In this document: one piece after another, positions 7,058 to 14,894 of the stretch | Position numbering within the stretch: the stretch's first letter is position 1 | Layout of the letters: the number at the start of each line of letters is the position of its first letter | Assembly (NCBI GenBank): GCA_026770575.1 | Contig: MU657994.1 | Location: 1,491 to 16,514 of the forward strand | Source of the DNA: Pelagophyceae sp. CCMP2097 | Taxonomy: Eukaryota; Sar; Pelagophyceae | Direction of reading: 5' to 3' | Length of the DNA: 15,024 bases | Made by a program: the position numbers and the translations under genes | Notes under the pieces: model-generated | Seen by the model: the letters and a program-made list of their open reading frames with translations, nothing else | Told to the model about the DNA's origin: nothing | Databases searched by the model: none

Positions 7058-8410
7058 GTGATGCGCCTCGTCAATGCGACCAAGGACAACTTTTCGAGCA
7101 ACTTTGGAACGCCGATTTTCGGTGGGGTGCATTGGAAGGCGTTCCTGCAGGCGCAGGCTGACCCCTACACTAAACCGCCTGGGACGAAGCTTTATTTCGA
7201 CCGGAAATGCATCCAGGGCATCGAGCTCGACTTAAAACGCGAGGCAGATATCGCCTTGGGCGTGCAGCAGTACGCCGCCTCTTTGGTGGCCTCGCTCGAG
7301 GCGCGGTTTCCAGCCTCCGATTCGAGCGTCCTCGCAGCCTTCGACTTATTCGACTTGGCGATGTTCCCGGCGGACTGTGGCGAGGACTTTGGAAATGGTG
7401 CTGTGAAGCGCCTGCTGGAGCACTACGGCGCGCCCAAGGACGGCCATGCCTGGATCGTCGACCCCGATATCGTTCCCATGCAATGGCCGCTCCTCCGCGG
7501 CCAGATGAAGGCGGTGAAGGCAATGCTGCAGGTCGGTGCGTTGTCCGAGGACGACGCGTATGCCCAGCTCCTCGCTAGCACTTCGCTCCCCGACGTCAAG
7601 GTCCTCCTCTCCATCTTCCTCATCCTCTGCATGTCGTCGGTGCCGTGCGATACGGGCTTTTCGGTGATGGCCATGGTCAAGACGAAGCTGCGCAACTGCT
7701 TGGACACGTCGACCGTCGACGCGCTCATGATGATCGCGTTGAACGGCCCGGCGTTGATGGACGTGGAGGGATGTGAGAGGATCCTCCAGGCGGCTAAGGC
7801 GCACTGGAAGACGACGGCCAAGCGCTGTCCGAAGCGGTCCAACCTTGGCAAAGCCGGCCGCAAGAAAAAGGCGAAGTCGATTAGATTATCCGACCTTCTT
7901 TTGGCCAAGGCGCGCGACGCTCGGGAGCGCGCCGGCGACGGACTGCCGTTGTGCGACGAGGACGACGAGCCCGTCGACTCCGGGGCGGAGTCGGACTTTC
8001 TTGAGGAAACCGAAGACCTGACGGCGCAACTGCAGGCGGCGGTCGGCCCGTTCAGCGTCCCCGACGGCTTTCAGATCCTCCCGACGCCGTCGTGGGCGTC
8101 GCAGGCGGCGTGGGCGTCGCAGTGCAGCAAGAAGTTCTGGGTCGGCAAGCGCCTCGCGCACATCGCCGCCGATGGCTGACATGTCTCCTCGTTCAAAAAG
8201 AAATACGTCGGGCGCGGCGCGACGCGCGAGGAGGGCTGGCTGTTCTACTGCAAGGACACGCGGGTCGACTGCTGGTGCAGCCTGCTCACAGAGGATTACG
8301 GCATGATGCGGGCGTGGGTCATCATTGAAAAGGCGAGCGGCGGCGACGAGGAAGAGTCGTACGCGCGACAGTACACGCGCCCCGCGGGCACGTCTCGCCG
8401 GTCTGCTTGA

Positions 8411-9012
8411 GCGTCGAGCCCAGGGCCATGCTTCGACTCGGCGCACGGCAGTGGCTCACGCACGTGAGTTGTTCTGAGTCCTTGTTACACGGCGGGATCG
8501 CCAGCCCAAAGCCTATGAATCGCAACCTCGGACGCTCCCAGTCGCTGGACTCGTACCCAATACCACCCATAGGCCGCTGCGCGTTGGTAGTCCGCCGCGG
8601 ACGGAGCAGGCCGGCGCGGGCGGCGATGCTTTGGAAAGGTTTCCAGTTCGTTTATCTTAAGGTTCCTCTTCTCCATGCTTGCCTCGGACGACGTGTGGCA
8701 GCGACGACTCTGAGCCCGGGCCGACGCAGAGCCTGGGCCGACGCAGACGTGGGGCGCATCGATCCTAGGCTGAAGAGAGTCGTACGGGGACGTTCGACGG
8801 ACCTTCTTGAAAGTTGGACATTGCCTTTGTCTCCGGGGCGGAGGCGAGCGAGAGTCGCAACGGCCATGCGTGCTGCTCGGGGCGCGCTCGGCGGCTGTCG
8901 ATGCAAGCTTCAAGCTGGGGGTCAGTGCAAAGGTGCGTCTCCACTCGCTTTGGGCAGTGTGTTGAATGTCCATCCCAAGGGAGCTTCTTGGATCGAACAA
9001 AGTACGGTAATA
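8411..9012. other. No supported gene; possible exon at its right end
   Basis: Most of this 600-bp stretch shows no recognisable gene, only a short direct repeat (gggccgacgcagagcctgggccgacgcaga, about 8719-8747, two units of roughly 15 bp). From about 8850 to 9012 a plus frame reads CSGRARRLSMQASSWG, then FGQCVECPSQGSFLDRTKYG, which is protein-like, and the MITE at 9013 interrupts it. Without the MITE and one duplication copy it would end NND-TAG at once. Too little is present to call a gene. Confidence 0.3.
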
Positions 9013-9455
9013 GACAGGTTCACTTTGATAAATTTAACCAGTTCAAAACTCGTACGCAAATGCGAGTTAAGGCGATAGTTCAGAAGGGTTCAGAGGTCGT
9101 ATTTGCACTTCGAGTTCAGCCCGGAGGCGGCAGCATTTTATCATCTTTATTTTGGCGGTTGCAGTCACGTCCCATCGAAATCTAGTTGAGCCGGTTCGAA
9201 CCCCACCGGCAGCATTTCGAACCTCATCTGGATTTGAACAAAGCCTCACAAAATTTGTTTTTTTAATGTTTTGAACAATTGAGACAGCCACATTTGCGGG
9301 TTTTCTCAGTTCAGAACTAGGAATTCCTAGTTCAGAACGGGTTAAACTGAACTCTGAGTTCAGTTTTTAACCAGTTCAGAACTAGTTCGGAACTGTACTG
9401 TGTATTTGTCATTTTCTGAACGAGTTCTGAACTAGTTAAATAAAGTGAACCTGTC
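9013..9455. mobile_element. MITE-like element (443 bp) filled with GTTCAGAAC palindromes
   Basis: The termini start GACAGGTTCACTTT (9013-9026) and end with the exact reverse complement (9442-9455). After a small gap the match resumes (atttaac(c/t)agttca(a/g)aactcgt), so the inverted termini are about 40 bp with indels. TAATA flanks both sides (9008-9012 and 9456-9460); the target duplication may be TAATA or just TA (Tc1/mariner-like). The interior repeats GTTCAGAAC and AGTTCAGAACTAG many times, mainly 9300-9435, including the palindrome ctaggaattcctag at 9317-9330. No coding capacity is seen. Size and design resemble the element at 3117-3549, but the sequences differ, so a different transposase is likely. 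Confidence 0.87.
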
Positions 9456-9460
9456 TAATA

Positions 9461-9820
9461 ACGATTAGTTTATATACTTAAAGTTTGTCGTATTTAGAAA
9501 CCAATACATCGTCTTGATCGAGTAAGACCACCAACGACAGTGAACACTACGCACAAACAGTTCGCCCTAGGTTTGGGTTTCAATCCTAGACTTTGCCTTG
9601 TTTCCCCCCCCCCGAACCCTCGATTTTCCAGACCCCATTTAAAAAGAAAATTCCCCGCGAAGCTGCAAGCCCGCGACGGCGACACGATGGCGCCGTCGAG
9701 GATCAATAGTAATAGATTATTTTATTGAGGGTACCCTAAACCGCCTTTGATTTCGGCACTGCTTCCGAGAGTCCGACGCAGCTGTTTCAAAGCCTCTAAA
9801 AAGCGGATTTCGTTTGAGAA
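9461..9820. other. AT-richer intergenic stretch, nothing identified
   Basis: No coding frame or RNA gene is supported. It contains a run of ten C (about 9604-9613) and a small inverted pair (cctagg / cctag around 9567-9590). Confidence 0.4.
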
Positions 9821-9865
9821 ATTAAAATGATTCAGAAAAAGGGTTGTTCTGGAACCACTCCAAGC

Positions 9866-10190
9866 GAGCTTATGCACCTCGCGCGCGCATGCCGCGTGCT
9901 GACCAACGACGAAATCGACGCTCTGCGGTCTGTGCGAGTCGGTGCCGCGGCGGCTGCGCCAGCTCGTCGCAAACCGCCAGATCAAGACGCACATGGTCGA
10001 GTTCGAGGTGCCGCGGTTTGTGCGGTGCTGGCGCACCCTCGGGCTGTTTTGCGAAGACGCGTTAGAGAGCATCCACGCTCTGATGAACCGCATGAAAATG
10101 TGATTCGCATGCATCCGCGACCGCCTGCGTCTGGGGGAATGGTTGAAAACTCTGGACCGCCACAACATTGCAAACGGAGTCGTAGCACCG
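9866..10190 (+). pseudogene. Fragment of a transposon-type protein with an ESIHALMN motif, frameshifted and stopped
   Basis: One frame reads HLARACRVLTNDEIDAL up to about 9923. The frame starting at 9921 then reads LCGLCESVPRRLRQLVANRQ, THMVEFEVPRFVRCWRTLGL and FCEDALESIHALMNRMKM. It stops at TGA 10101-10103 and resumes in frame with FACIRDRLRLGEWLKTLDRHN. The H(M/L)VE..V..F.R....LG.F.E.A.ESIHA..N pattern is, from memory, a C-terminal signature of transposon-encoded proteins found in many algae, oomycetes and invertebrates; I cannot name the superfamily. The stop would be CGA (Arg) with one C-to-T change. No upstream catalytic domain is seen, so this is a remnant of a larger protein. Confidence 0.55.
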
Positions 10191-10329
10191 ATTTGGGCCT
10201 CGGGTGATTTTCTCCAACTGCGGCGAGACTGGCCTTTAACGACGCGGCTCGGCGCGACTTGGGGGCTGGCGCAAACCCTTTTCCCCGCAGCCCCCCTGGG
10301 GCGCGCATACGAGCCCCCCATAGTTTATC

Positions 10330-11360
10330 ACTTTTCTCACAAATACACCGTCAATCTCGCGTTAGAATTCTCTTCTGCCGCGCGTTTGGGCGCGGCGGCG
10401 GCGTCCCAGGGAGGATACCGCGCACATATCGACAGCGATTCGTGCCAGAGCCGCTTACGTCTACAGCCCCGGGCTGTGGCGGTGGCGATGGAGTCTCAGC
10501 CTCCGGCAGCGTCGATGGGGAAATTGACGCCGGCGGTGGATGCGCGGGGCGCGCCACGACGACATACGGCCATGCGGTCGACGCTCGTGCGGTCTTCGTT
10601 GGAGGACGGGCGCGACGCCTGGTCGTCGGAGCTTGGGCGAGTCGGTTCAGCGCAGTGCGGGCGAGTCATTGTGTACGGCCGTGTCCTCGATCGGCTCGTC
10701 GACGTCCATGGTGCGACCCGCCTAGGGCAACTGGTGCCTGCAGTACTTCTCGGGCAGCGTGTCGTCGGTGATGCGGCGGGGCGTGTCTTCGGCCGTCGCG
10801 TGGGACCTGCTCCAGGGTCGCGCGGCGGAGCGCCGCGGATGACGGCGAACAGCGACGGTCCCACTGCGAGACAGACCTCCCGCGCCGCGTGGTAGCTCAC
10901 GGGACGAGGCGCCCACGGCTTGTACGGCCAGAGGAAAGCGGCTGCCCATGGCGTCAAGCGGCGCAGCGCCGGAGTAGCCCTTGATCTCAGGCGCCATGCG
11001 GGCACTCTGAAGTCATCAGTGCTTCGCCAGCGGCGCCGACTTGGCTAGTAACTCGCAGCACATCAAGGAGCACCCCCGAGGCTCTAACACTACCGTCTTG
11101 GCCCTCGGTCGTCCCCATCGCAACCGCCGGGCCGCCAAAGTAGACGCTCACGGCCCGCGGCCTGTAGGTGGCCAAATCGCACCAAACTAAGCGCCCACTC
11201 TGCGCCCCGCGAAGCAGGACGCACCGGCGCCGGTCCACCGCGCTGCGCCGGACTCTATACCCGACTTACCCCCAGCCGAAGCTCCTTCGAGTGGCGTTTG
11301 AACAATTTGAAAAAGTTTGAAAAAGTCGACCGGCCAGGGGGGGGCATGTTCAAAAAAACA
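10330..11360. other. Gene-poor stretch, no gene supported
   Basis: Several open frames exist because of high GC, but none shows a convincing family motif or a sensible splice model. On the minus strand at 10997-10890 MAPEIKGYSGA faintly recalls the APE motif of protein kinases, with nothing kinase-like around it. The right edge (11280-11330) becomes AT-rich with repeated gtttgaa and ttgaaaaag words. Confidence 0.3.
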
Positions 11361-11370
11361 TTGCAACAGA

Positions 11371-11507
11371 CTCGGCCAGTTCGCGAGTACTGATTGATGC
11401 GATCGCTCAAAGTCAGGGTCGCGGGTTCGAATCCCGTTGTCGTCAAAGATTTGTTCGGCGCCTCATATTTCTTTATGTTTCGACTAAATCTTTTTTAATG
11501 TTTTTTT
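11371..11507 (+). repeat. tRNA-like / SINE candidate with a perfect Pol III B box
   Basis: GGTTCGAATCC at 11424-11434 matches the RNA polymerase III B box exactly. It sits in a possible T arm (gcggg-ttcgaat-cccgt), preceded by a variable-loop-like aggGTC. A weak A-box-like stretch (tcggccagttcg) lies about 50 bp upstream. T runs near 11490-11507 could end transcription. No proper acceptor stem can be drawn (the 3' tgtcgtc has no good 5' partner), so a functional tRNA is unlikely; a tRNA-derived SINE head or tRNA relic fits better. Confidence 0.4.
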
Positions 11508-11537
11508 GAAGCGTTGTCCATCAAGCGAGTCGCGAAG

Positions 11538-11690
11538 GTGGGGGGGGGTCCCCCGGCAGCGAACGCGCCAGGGAGGCGAAATTTCAGATGTTTCAACTTA
11601 TCGGTAGCCCAGGAGAATCCCGAGGTTAAGTGTCCTTTTCCATTGAGGCGCAGCGGCGATATTGGGGGGTCCGGGGGGCACCCCCCGGTG
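11538..11690. repeat. G-run palindromes (ggggggtccccc type)
   Basis: Two blocks, 11538-11555 and 11664-11688, consist of G runs followed by matching C runs (for example ggggggtccggggggcaccc). They can form hairpins or G-quadruplexes. Similar blocks recur at 12999-13018 and in the three units at 13535-13914, suggesting a dispersed repeat family. The sequence between them has no supported gene. Confidence 0.6.
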
Positions 11691-11838
11691 GCGATCTGCA
11701 AGGGAGCTCCAGAGGTCTAATCTTGCCGTCGACCGGACCTTTAACGCTATCTCTGTCTTCGGCGATGTCGGGTTGGGCCACACAGTTCCCCCGCTCCTGT
11801 GCTACCCTCGCGCTCCTCCGACGCCTCTCGTCGGATCC

Positions 11839-12039
11839 ATGGCGCCGGGGAAACACTCGAAGGCTGCCAAGAAGGCGAAGAAGCAGACGCAGGAAGCCAA
11901 TCATGTCACGCACATGCTTCGAATCAAGGAGAGAGAACGCGCGAAGGAGCCCGATATCCGATACTCACCCAATAGACCAATAGGACGCGGGAACCCGTAC
12001 ATCCTGTGTTCCAAAAAAAGGATAGGAATCCTGCAATAG
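11839..12039 (+). CDS. Small basic open frame, hypothetical (perhaps a first exon)
   Basis: ATG 11839 opens MAPGKHSKAAKKAKKQTQ, then THMLRIKERERAKEPDIRY, and reaches TAG at 12037-12039 after 66 codons. The first 45 residues are strongly basic and helix-prone, like the nuclear-localising N terminus of a DNA- or RNA-binding protein. The later part (SPNRPIGRGN on) looks less protein-like and passes into AT-rich sequence. It may be the first exon of a lost gene or a transposon protein, or chance. Family not recognised. Confidence 0.25.
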   Translation: MAPGKHSKAAKKAKKQTQEANHVTHMLRIKERERAKEPDIRYSPNRPIGRGNPYILCSKKRIGILQ

Positions 12040-12074
12040 CACGGTCCAGAATCCGATTCCCGTCGTCGGTAAAG
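12035..12074 (+). repeat. Possible second, degraded tRNA-like segment
   Basis: The stretch gattcccgtcgtcggtaaag resembles aatcccgttgtcgtcaaag, which follows the B box at 11424. The matching B-box position here is degenerate (gaatccgattcc). Two related 3' ends 600 bp apart hint at a dispersed SINE-like family. Confidence 0.3.
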
Positions 12075-12079
12075 TTGCT

Positions 12080-12680
12080 CCAGCGCACCCCCTGACCTTC
12101 CCTCCGTGCTCGGCGCCAGGCACTTGAAGGACGCAGATGCCGCATCATTCTCCCATTCCAAAAAAAAAAACAGCCCCGAAGCCCGGCGACCATATTTTAG
12201 CGAGTCTGGTCTGGAGGGGCTTCGAGACCGGTCCGAGATGAGACCAGCCCGAGCGGCCCTCAGAGTGTGGTGAGAGGAAGATACGCCCGACCCATATCTC
12301 TTCCTACCTAACTCAACTCCCGTTCCGAGTCACCGGCAGTGCCTGCATATCGAGCTTGTAAAGACTAAATATTCTGGTGGATACAAGGGGTATCGCCAAT
12401 GACGCCAAGGACCTTCTGGCAATAGGAGTGTTCGTCGGTTGGAGTTTTGGCGCTATTGGGTGTGATAGAGGACGTCGCGCTGGGTACTGCTGGGGCAGAT
12501 TCTCCCGACATTGTTTGTTTAAAACGCTCAAACTAAAAATCTGAACGTCTGTTTTGGCGCGTCTGAAGCGCCACTCGCGGTAATCGTAGGGGATTTGTCA
12601 TATACCACCCCAGTGCGTATGGACCCACCCCGCCACATAGCCAGAATTTCGATCCCCGCGGTCCTGCGATTGCGACATTG
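12080..12680. other. No gene supported
   Basis: Mixed-composition sequence. A minus frame at 12531-12313 is open for 72 codons but lacks motifs. It holds a run of ten A (about 12161-12170) and short inverted words around 12208-12245 (tctggtctgg / gagaccagcc). No RNA gene could be matched by eye. Confidence 0.3.
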
Positions 12681-12689
12681 CCATCAAGT

Positions 12690-12907
12690 ATCACGGTAAG
12701 GAGGCAAAATCAAGTCAAAATCCACAGTGGATTTCCTATCAGGACATCCGACTGGCGATTTCCTATCGACCCGAACTCCGAAACCCGAAACACGAAACAC
12801 GAACTTGAACAACCAAATATCCCAAAACTCCACAGAAGCAGAATACAGAATACTAAACTACTCTCCTTCTCCTTTCAACTTCTACGAAATCATGGTAAGG
12901 AGGCAAA
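12690..12907 (+). repeat. AT-richer island bounded by a 19-bp direct repeat
   Basis: ATCACGGTAAGGAGGCAAA (12690-12708) recurs as ATCATGGTAAGGAGGCAAA (12889-12907), one mismatch, 199 bp apart; both are followed by a second shared word (atcaagtc(a/c)a). Between them lie two copies of GATTTCCTATC (12730-12740 and 12757-12767) and a short CGAAACA array (about 12778-12802). GC is clearly below the rest of the window. Possible origins are a repeat remnant or organelle-derived DNA; no gene is recognisable. Confidence 0.6.
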
Positions 12908-12983
12908 TAAAGATTTTATCAAGTCCAACATATTGGGGAAAGCGCTTGTTCACACCCTTGCAAGGCGCCCTCCTCGAGGCTGA

Positions 12984-13250
12984 TCATGTCACGGGCACCC
13001 CGGGGGGCAGGGGGGGGCATAGCGACCACGTCCACCCCCGCAGGCGGCCCCTGGGAGGCACAACTTTGCGCCACTTGAGGTCGGCTTCATCGCCGATACC
13101 CCTTGTAATGTAAATGTAACACTTGCTCTCCCCATCTATAATTGGTTTTGCCAAACCGTGGTTTCTGAGTGGGAACTCCACATTGCGCGCGCCGTCGGAC
13201 TCCAACACACTCGGCCATAGGAAAGTGTTCGTCGCGTGAGTACAAACCAC
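12984..13250 (-). CDS. Hypothetical protein fragment
   Basis: A minus frame open for 88 codons reads HATNTFLWPSVLESDG, VEFPLRNHGLAKPIIDGESK and CYIYITRGIGDEADLKWRKV before becoming Pro/Arg-rich. The centre has a normal amino-acid mix unlike the Arg/Ala/Pro noise of most frames here, while one opposite frame has stops. It may be an exon or transposon remnant. No family is recognised, and the Pro-rich end coincides with a G-run repeat, so the C terminus is doubtful. Confidence 0.25.
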   Translation of the reverse strand: MVCTHATNTFLWPSVLESDGARNVEFPLRNHGLAKPIIDGESKCYIYITRGIGDEADLKWRKVVPPRGRLRGWTWSLCPPLPPGVPVT

Positions 13251-13495
13251 CTAATGTGAAACCGACAGCGCCGCCCAAGCCCCGTGGACCGCGCGCCGCC
13301 AACTTCGACGATTGCGCTTTTCCGTCCCGGCGGCCTTCCTCGCTCCGTAGCGCACCGTTTTCGACGCGCCCGGGCGCGATCGACGCGCGCCGCCGCCGCG
13401 CGCTCGGCGCGACAAACGCGCCGCCCAAGCACGCCGCCCTCCGCGCAGCGCGCCGCGAAAATAATTTCCGTGTGGAACTCTAACAATTTCCGTGA

Positions 13496-13541
13496 TAACC
13501 TATCGCGTTAGTTTAACGGATAGCCTATCGCGTTAGTTTAA
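13496..13541 (+). repeat. Tandem pair of a 21-bp word (taacctatcgcgttagttta)
   Basis: TA(A/G)CCTATCGCGTTAGTTTAA occurs at 13496-13516 and 13521-13541 with one mismatch, period 25 bp. The second copy runs directly into the first G-run repeat unit. Confidence 0.8.
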
Positions 13542-13914
13542 GGGGGTCCGGGGGGTCTCCCCCCGGCACCCGCGAGAGTCCGGGGCCTGTTGCGTTTCCA
13601 AGCGGCGCGCCTCCGCGGGCGAGGGACCGACAGCGCAGCGAGCCAAAGCCGGCGTCACATTTTTCAAGCTATAGGGCTAGCGAGGATTTGATGAAAGCGG
13701 GCAAGTAGTTAAAGGGGGGGTCCGGGAGGTCTCCCCCCGGCACCCGTCACAGTCCGGCGCCGACACGCTCCCAAGCGGCGCGCCTCGACGGCCGAGCCGA
13801 TACGAAGCAAGCCGACGATTTCAAAGCGGGTAAGAAGTTTAAGGGGGGGGGTCGGGGGGTCTACCCCCGGCGCCCGCGAGAGTCCGGGCCCGGCACGCCC
13901 CCAAGCGGCGCGCC
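13535..13914 (+). repeat. Three repeat units of about 78 bp with G-run palindromes
   Basis: Units at 13535-13611, 13707-13783 and 13836-13914 share one order: AGTTTAA-like start, 5-9 G, TCCGGGGGGTCT, CCCCCCGGCACCCG, then AGTCCGG and a closing CCAAGCGGCGCGCC. Spacers differ (95 and 52 bp) but share aaagcggg(c/t)aag(t/a)agtt before units 2 and 3 and gcgcagcgagcc after units 1 and 3. Strand is arbitrary. Copies at 11538-11690 share the G-run core only. They look like an intergenic repeat family able to fold into strong hairpins. Confidence 0.85.
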
Positions 13915-14007
13915 GAAACTTGCGATCGAATGTCTCACAGAGCGCAGCGAGCCCTTCAGCGGGCGTCACGTTTGAGGAGCGGAGCGACGAGGCCAACGAA
14001 TGGCGGA

Positions 14008-14039
14008 GTCCAACGGAAGCCGCTAGGCGCCCGTTGGAC
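14008..14039. other. Perfect 9-bp hairpin (gtccaacgg / ccgttggac)
   Basis: GTCCAACGG (14008-14016) and CCGTTGGAC (14031-14039) are exact reverse complements with a 14-base loop. Another gcccgttgg follows at 14048. It lies just past the 3' end of the minus-strand gene at 14129, so it could act near its 3' end or be a repeat end. Confidence 0.5.
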
Positions 14040-14128
14040 GGAGCTGCCCGTTGGTGACTTCAACTCGACGGGAGGGTGGCTTCGTCTCTCAGAAAAGCCG
14101 CGAGGCTCTGATAGCGGCGCTCGAGCCT

Positions 14129-14486
14129 CTAAAGCCGCTCCGGCCGTCGCCGTCTCTTTCTGCGTTGCCGGCGGGCATCCCGGCGCGGGCCGGCGCCGGC
14201 GAACGCCGCCGCGTCCTCGGGTGCCGCCGCGTCTTTTGGCGCCGCGTCAAATTCGCCGCAGCGGCCGCCCAGCACCTGCCGACGCAGCCCCTCGACCAGC
14301 GGGCGCCGCGCTTCCCCGCAGGGCGCCCTCGCGCGCGCGGGGGGCACGAGGCGCGCCGGCACGCACCAGCTGGAACGACGACTGCCCTCGGGGGTCTGCG
14401 GCCGCGAACGCGGCACGCGTGAGTTTCAAGTACTCTTCTCGCCGCCCTTGGAGCTCGGCGGCCAGCGGCGACACTTCCGCAGCGCG
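14129..14486 (-). CDS. Hypothetical protein, two 3' exons, family unknown
   Basis: On the minus strand an acceptor (gcgtgttgcag) precedes 14486. The exon 14486-14367 is 40 codons (RAAEVSPLAAELQGRREEYL through AAADPRGQSSFQL) and ends at a gtgcgt donor, the same hexamer used in the NF-YB gene. A 91-bp intron (14366-14276, ending tcggcag) leads in phase 0 to the last exon, 14275-14129: VLGGRCGEFDAAPKDAAAPE, then a very basic tail (RRDARRQRRKRRRRPERL) and a stop. The tail could be a nuclear or nucleolar localisation signal. Upstream exons (above 14486) are unresolved, and the opposite strand is also open. I recognise no family. The in-phase join and good splice signals are the support; coding strand is not certain. 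Confidence 0.42.
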
Positions 14487-14550
14487 CTGCAACACGCCCC
14501 CGACGCAGCCGCAGCGCGCGACGACGACTGGCGCCGCCGCCGCGGGGGAA

Positions 14551-14586
14551 TCTTTCGACGACGAAAATTCTTTCGACGACGAAAAT
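14551..14586 (+). repeat. Two perfect 18-bp tandem copies (tctttcgacgacgaaaat)
   Basis: Copies at 14551-14568 and 14569-14586; each is internally palindromic (tttcg...cgaaa). On the plus strand they would encode SFDDEN twice, followed by a gtgagt donor at 14597; on the minus strand a Ser- or Val-rich run. Which strand is coding cannot be decided. Confidence 0.85.
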
Positions 14587-14880
14587 CTCGAAGCCGGTGA
14601 GTCGGGGATCAGGGATGCAGGCGAGAGGTCGACGCGCGCGGCGGCGATTCTGGTCGCGGCGAGGCGCGGAGCGAGACGCATCTTCGAGACCGCGGTGCAA
14701 TACGGAGAACGCGGCACCCGCGCCAGTCGACGGCGCGTGCCAGTCGACGCCTCTGCGCTGGGCCAGTTCCCGGGCGCCCGACGGCCCGTCCCCGGGACTG
14801 GCGCACGCGCGTTCCAGGCATGCCCGGCACGGAGCGCGCGCGAAGGAGTCGAAAAGGCGCGCGCGCTTCCCGTCTCCGCA

Positions 14881-14894
14881 CTCTCTCTCTCTCT
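14881..14894 (+). repeat. (CT)7 microsatellite
   Basis: Seven CT units. No gene is recognised between here and the window end. Confidence 0.9.

Larger units (their letters stand above)
5201..8410 (+). pseudogene. hAT-superfamily transposase gene (ZNF862-like group), intron-containing, with a frameshift and an internal TGA
   Basis: Start ATG 5201 (or 5213). Residues 60-65 form an AT-hook-like GRPRKR. Residues 115-188 hold a TTF/BED-like zinc-finger region (PWLIF; CEGCSLCGRLMCTLC; NPFVVGSSNFYLSGV). One base is missing at about 5764; the frame then continues with KPKENYHVADLDE, the first RNase-H-fold aspartate in LMVDESTDVSQTG (6088-6090), the second in FASDGASVMEGADSGVA (6283-6285), and LLVHC. 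A 175-bp intron (6373-6547, gtcggt...aatag) leads to AAHRHALASKDAA, and a 90-bp intron (6968-7057, gtgagg...ggttag) to VMRLVNATKDN. The hAT C-terminal dimerisation block (CDTGFSVMAMVKTKLRN, VDALMMIALNGP) lies at 7640-7755. TGA at 8177-8179 interrupts WVGKRLAHIAADG, but the same frame runs on (SFKKKYVGRG, EEGWLFYCKDTRVDCWCSLL) to TGA 8408-8410, so the tail was once translated. About 905 residues precede the internal stop. Superfamily firm. No element termini were found, and activity looks lost unless the frameshift is a sequencing error. Confidence 0.93.

Noticed and set aside
5201..8410. Assigning the inverted arms 3098-3884 and 4938-5147 as termini of the hAT gene
   Set aside because: Both arms lie on the same side of the transposase gene, and no third copy is seen downstream of 8410.
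10870..10997. MAPEIKGYSGA on the minus strand, recalling a protein kinase APE motif
   Set aside because: No DFG, HRD or glycine loop upstream and no kinase-like sequence downstream; two in-frame TGA codons precede it.
11371..11443. A functional tRNA gene
   Set aside because: The B box is perfect but no acceptor stem pairs and the anticodon arm would need a 17-base loop.
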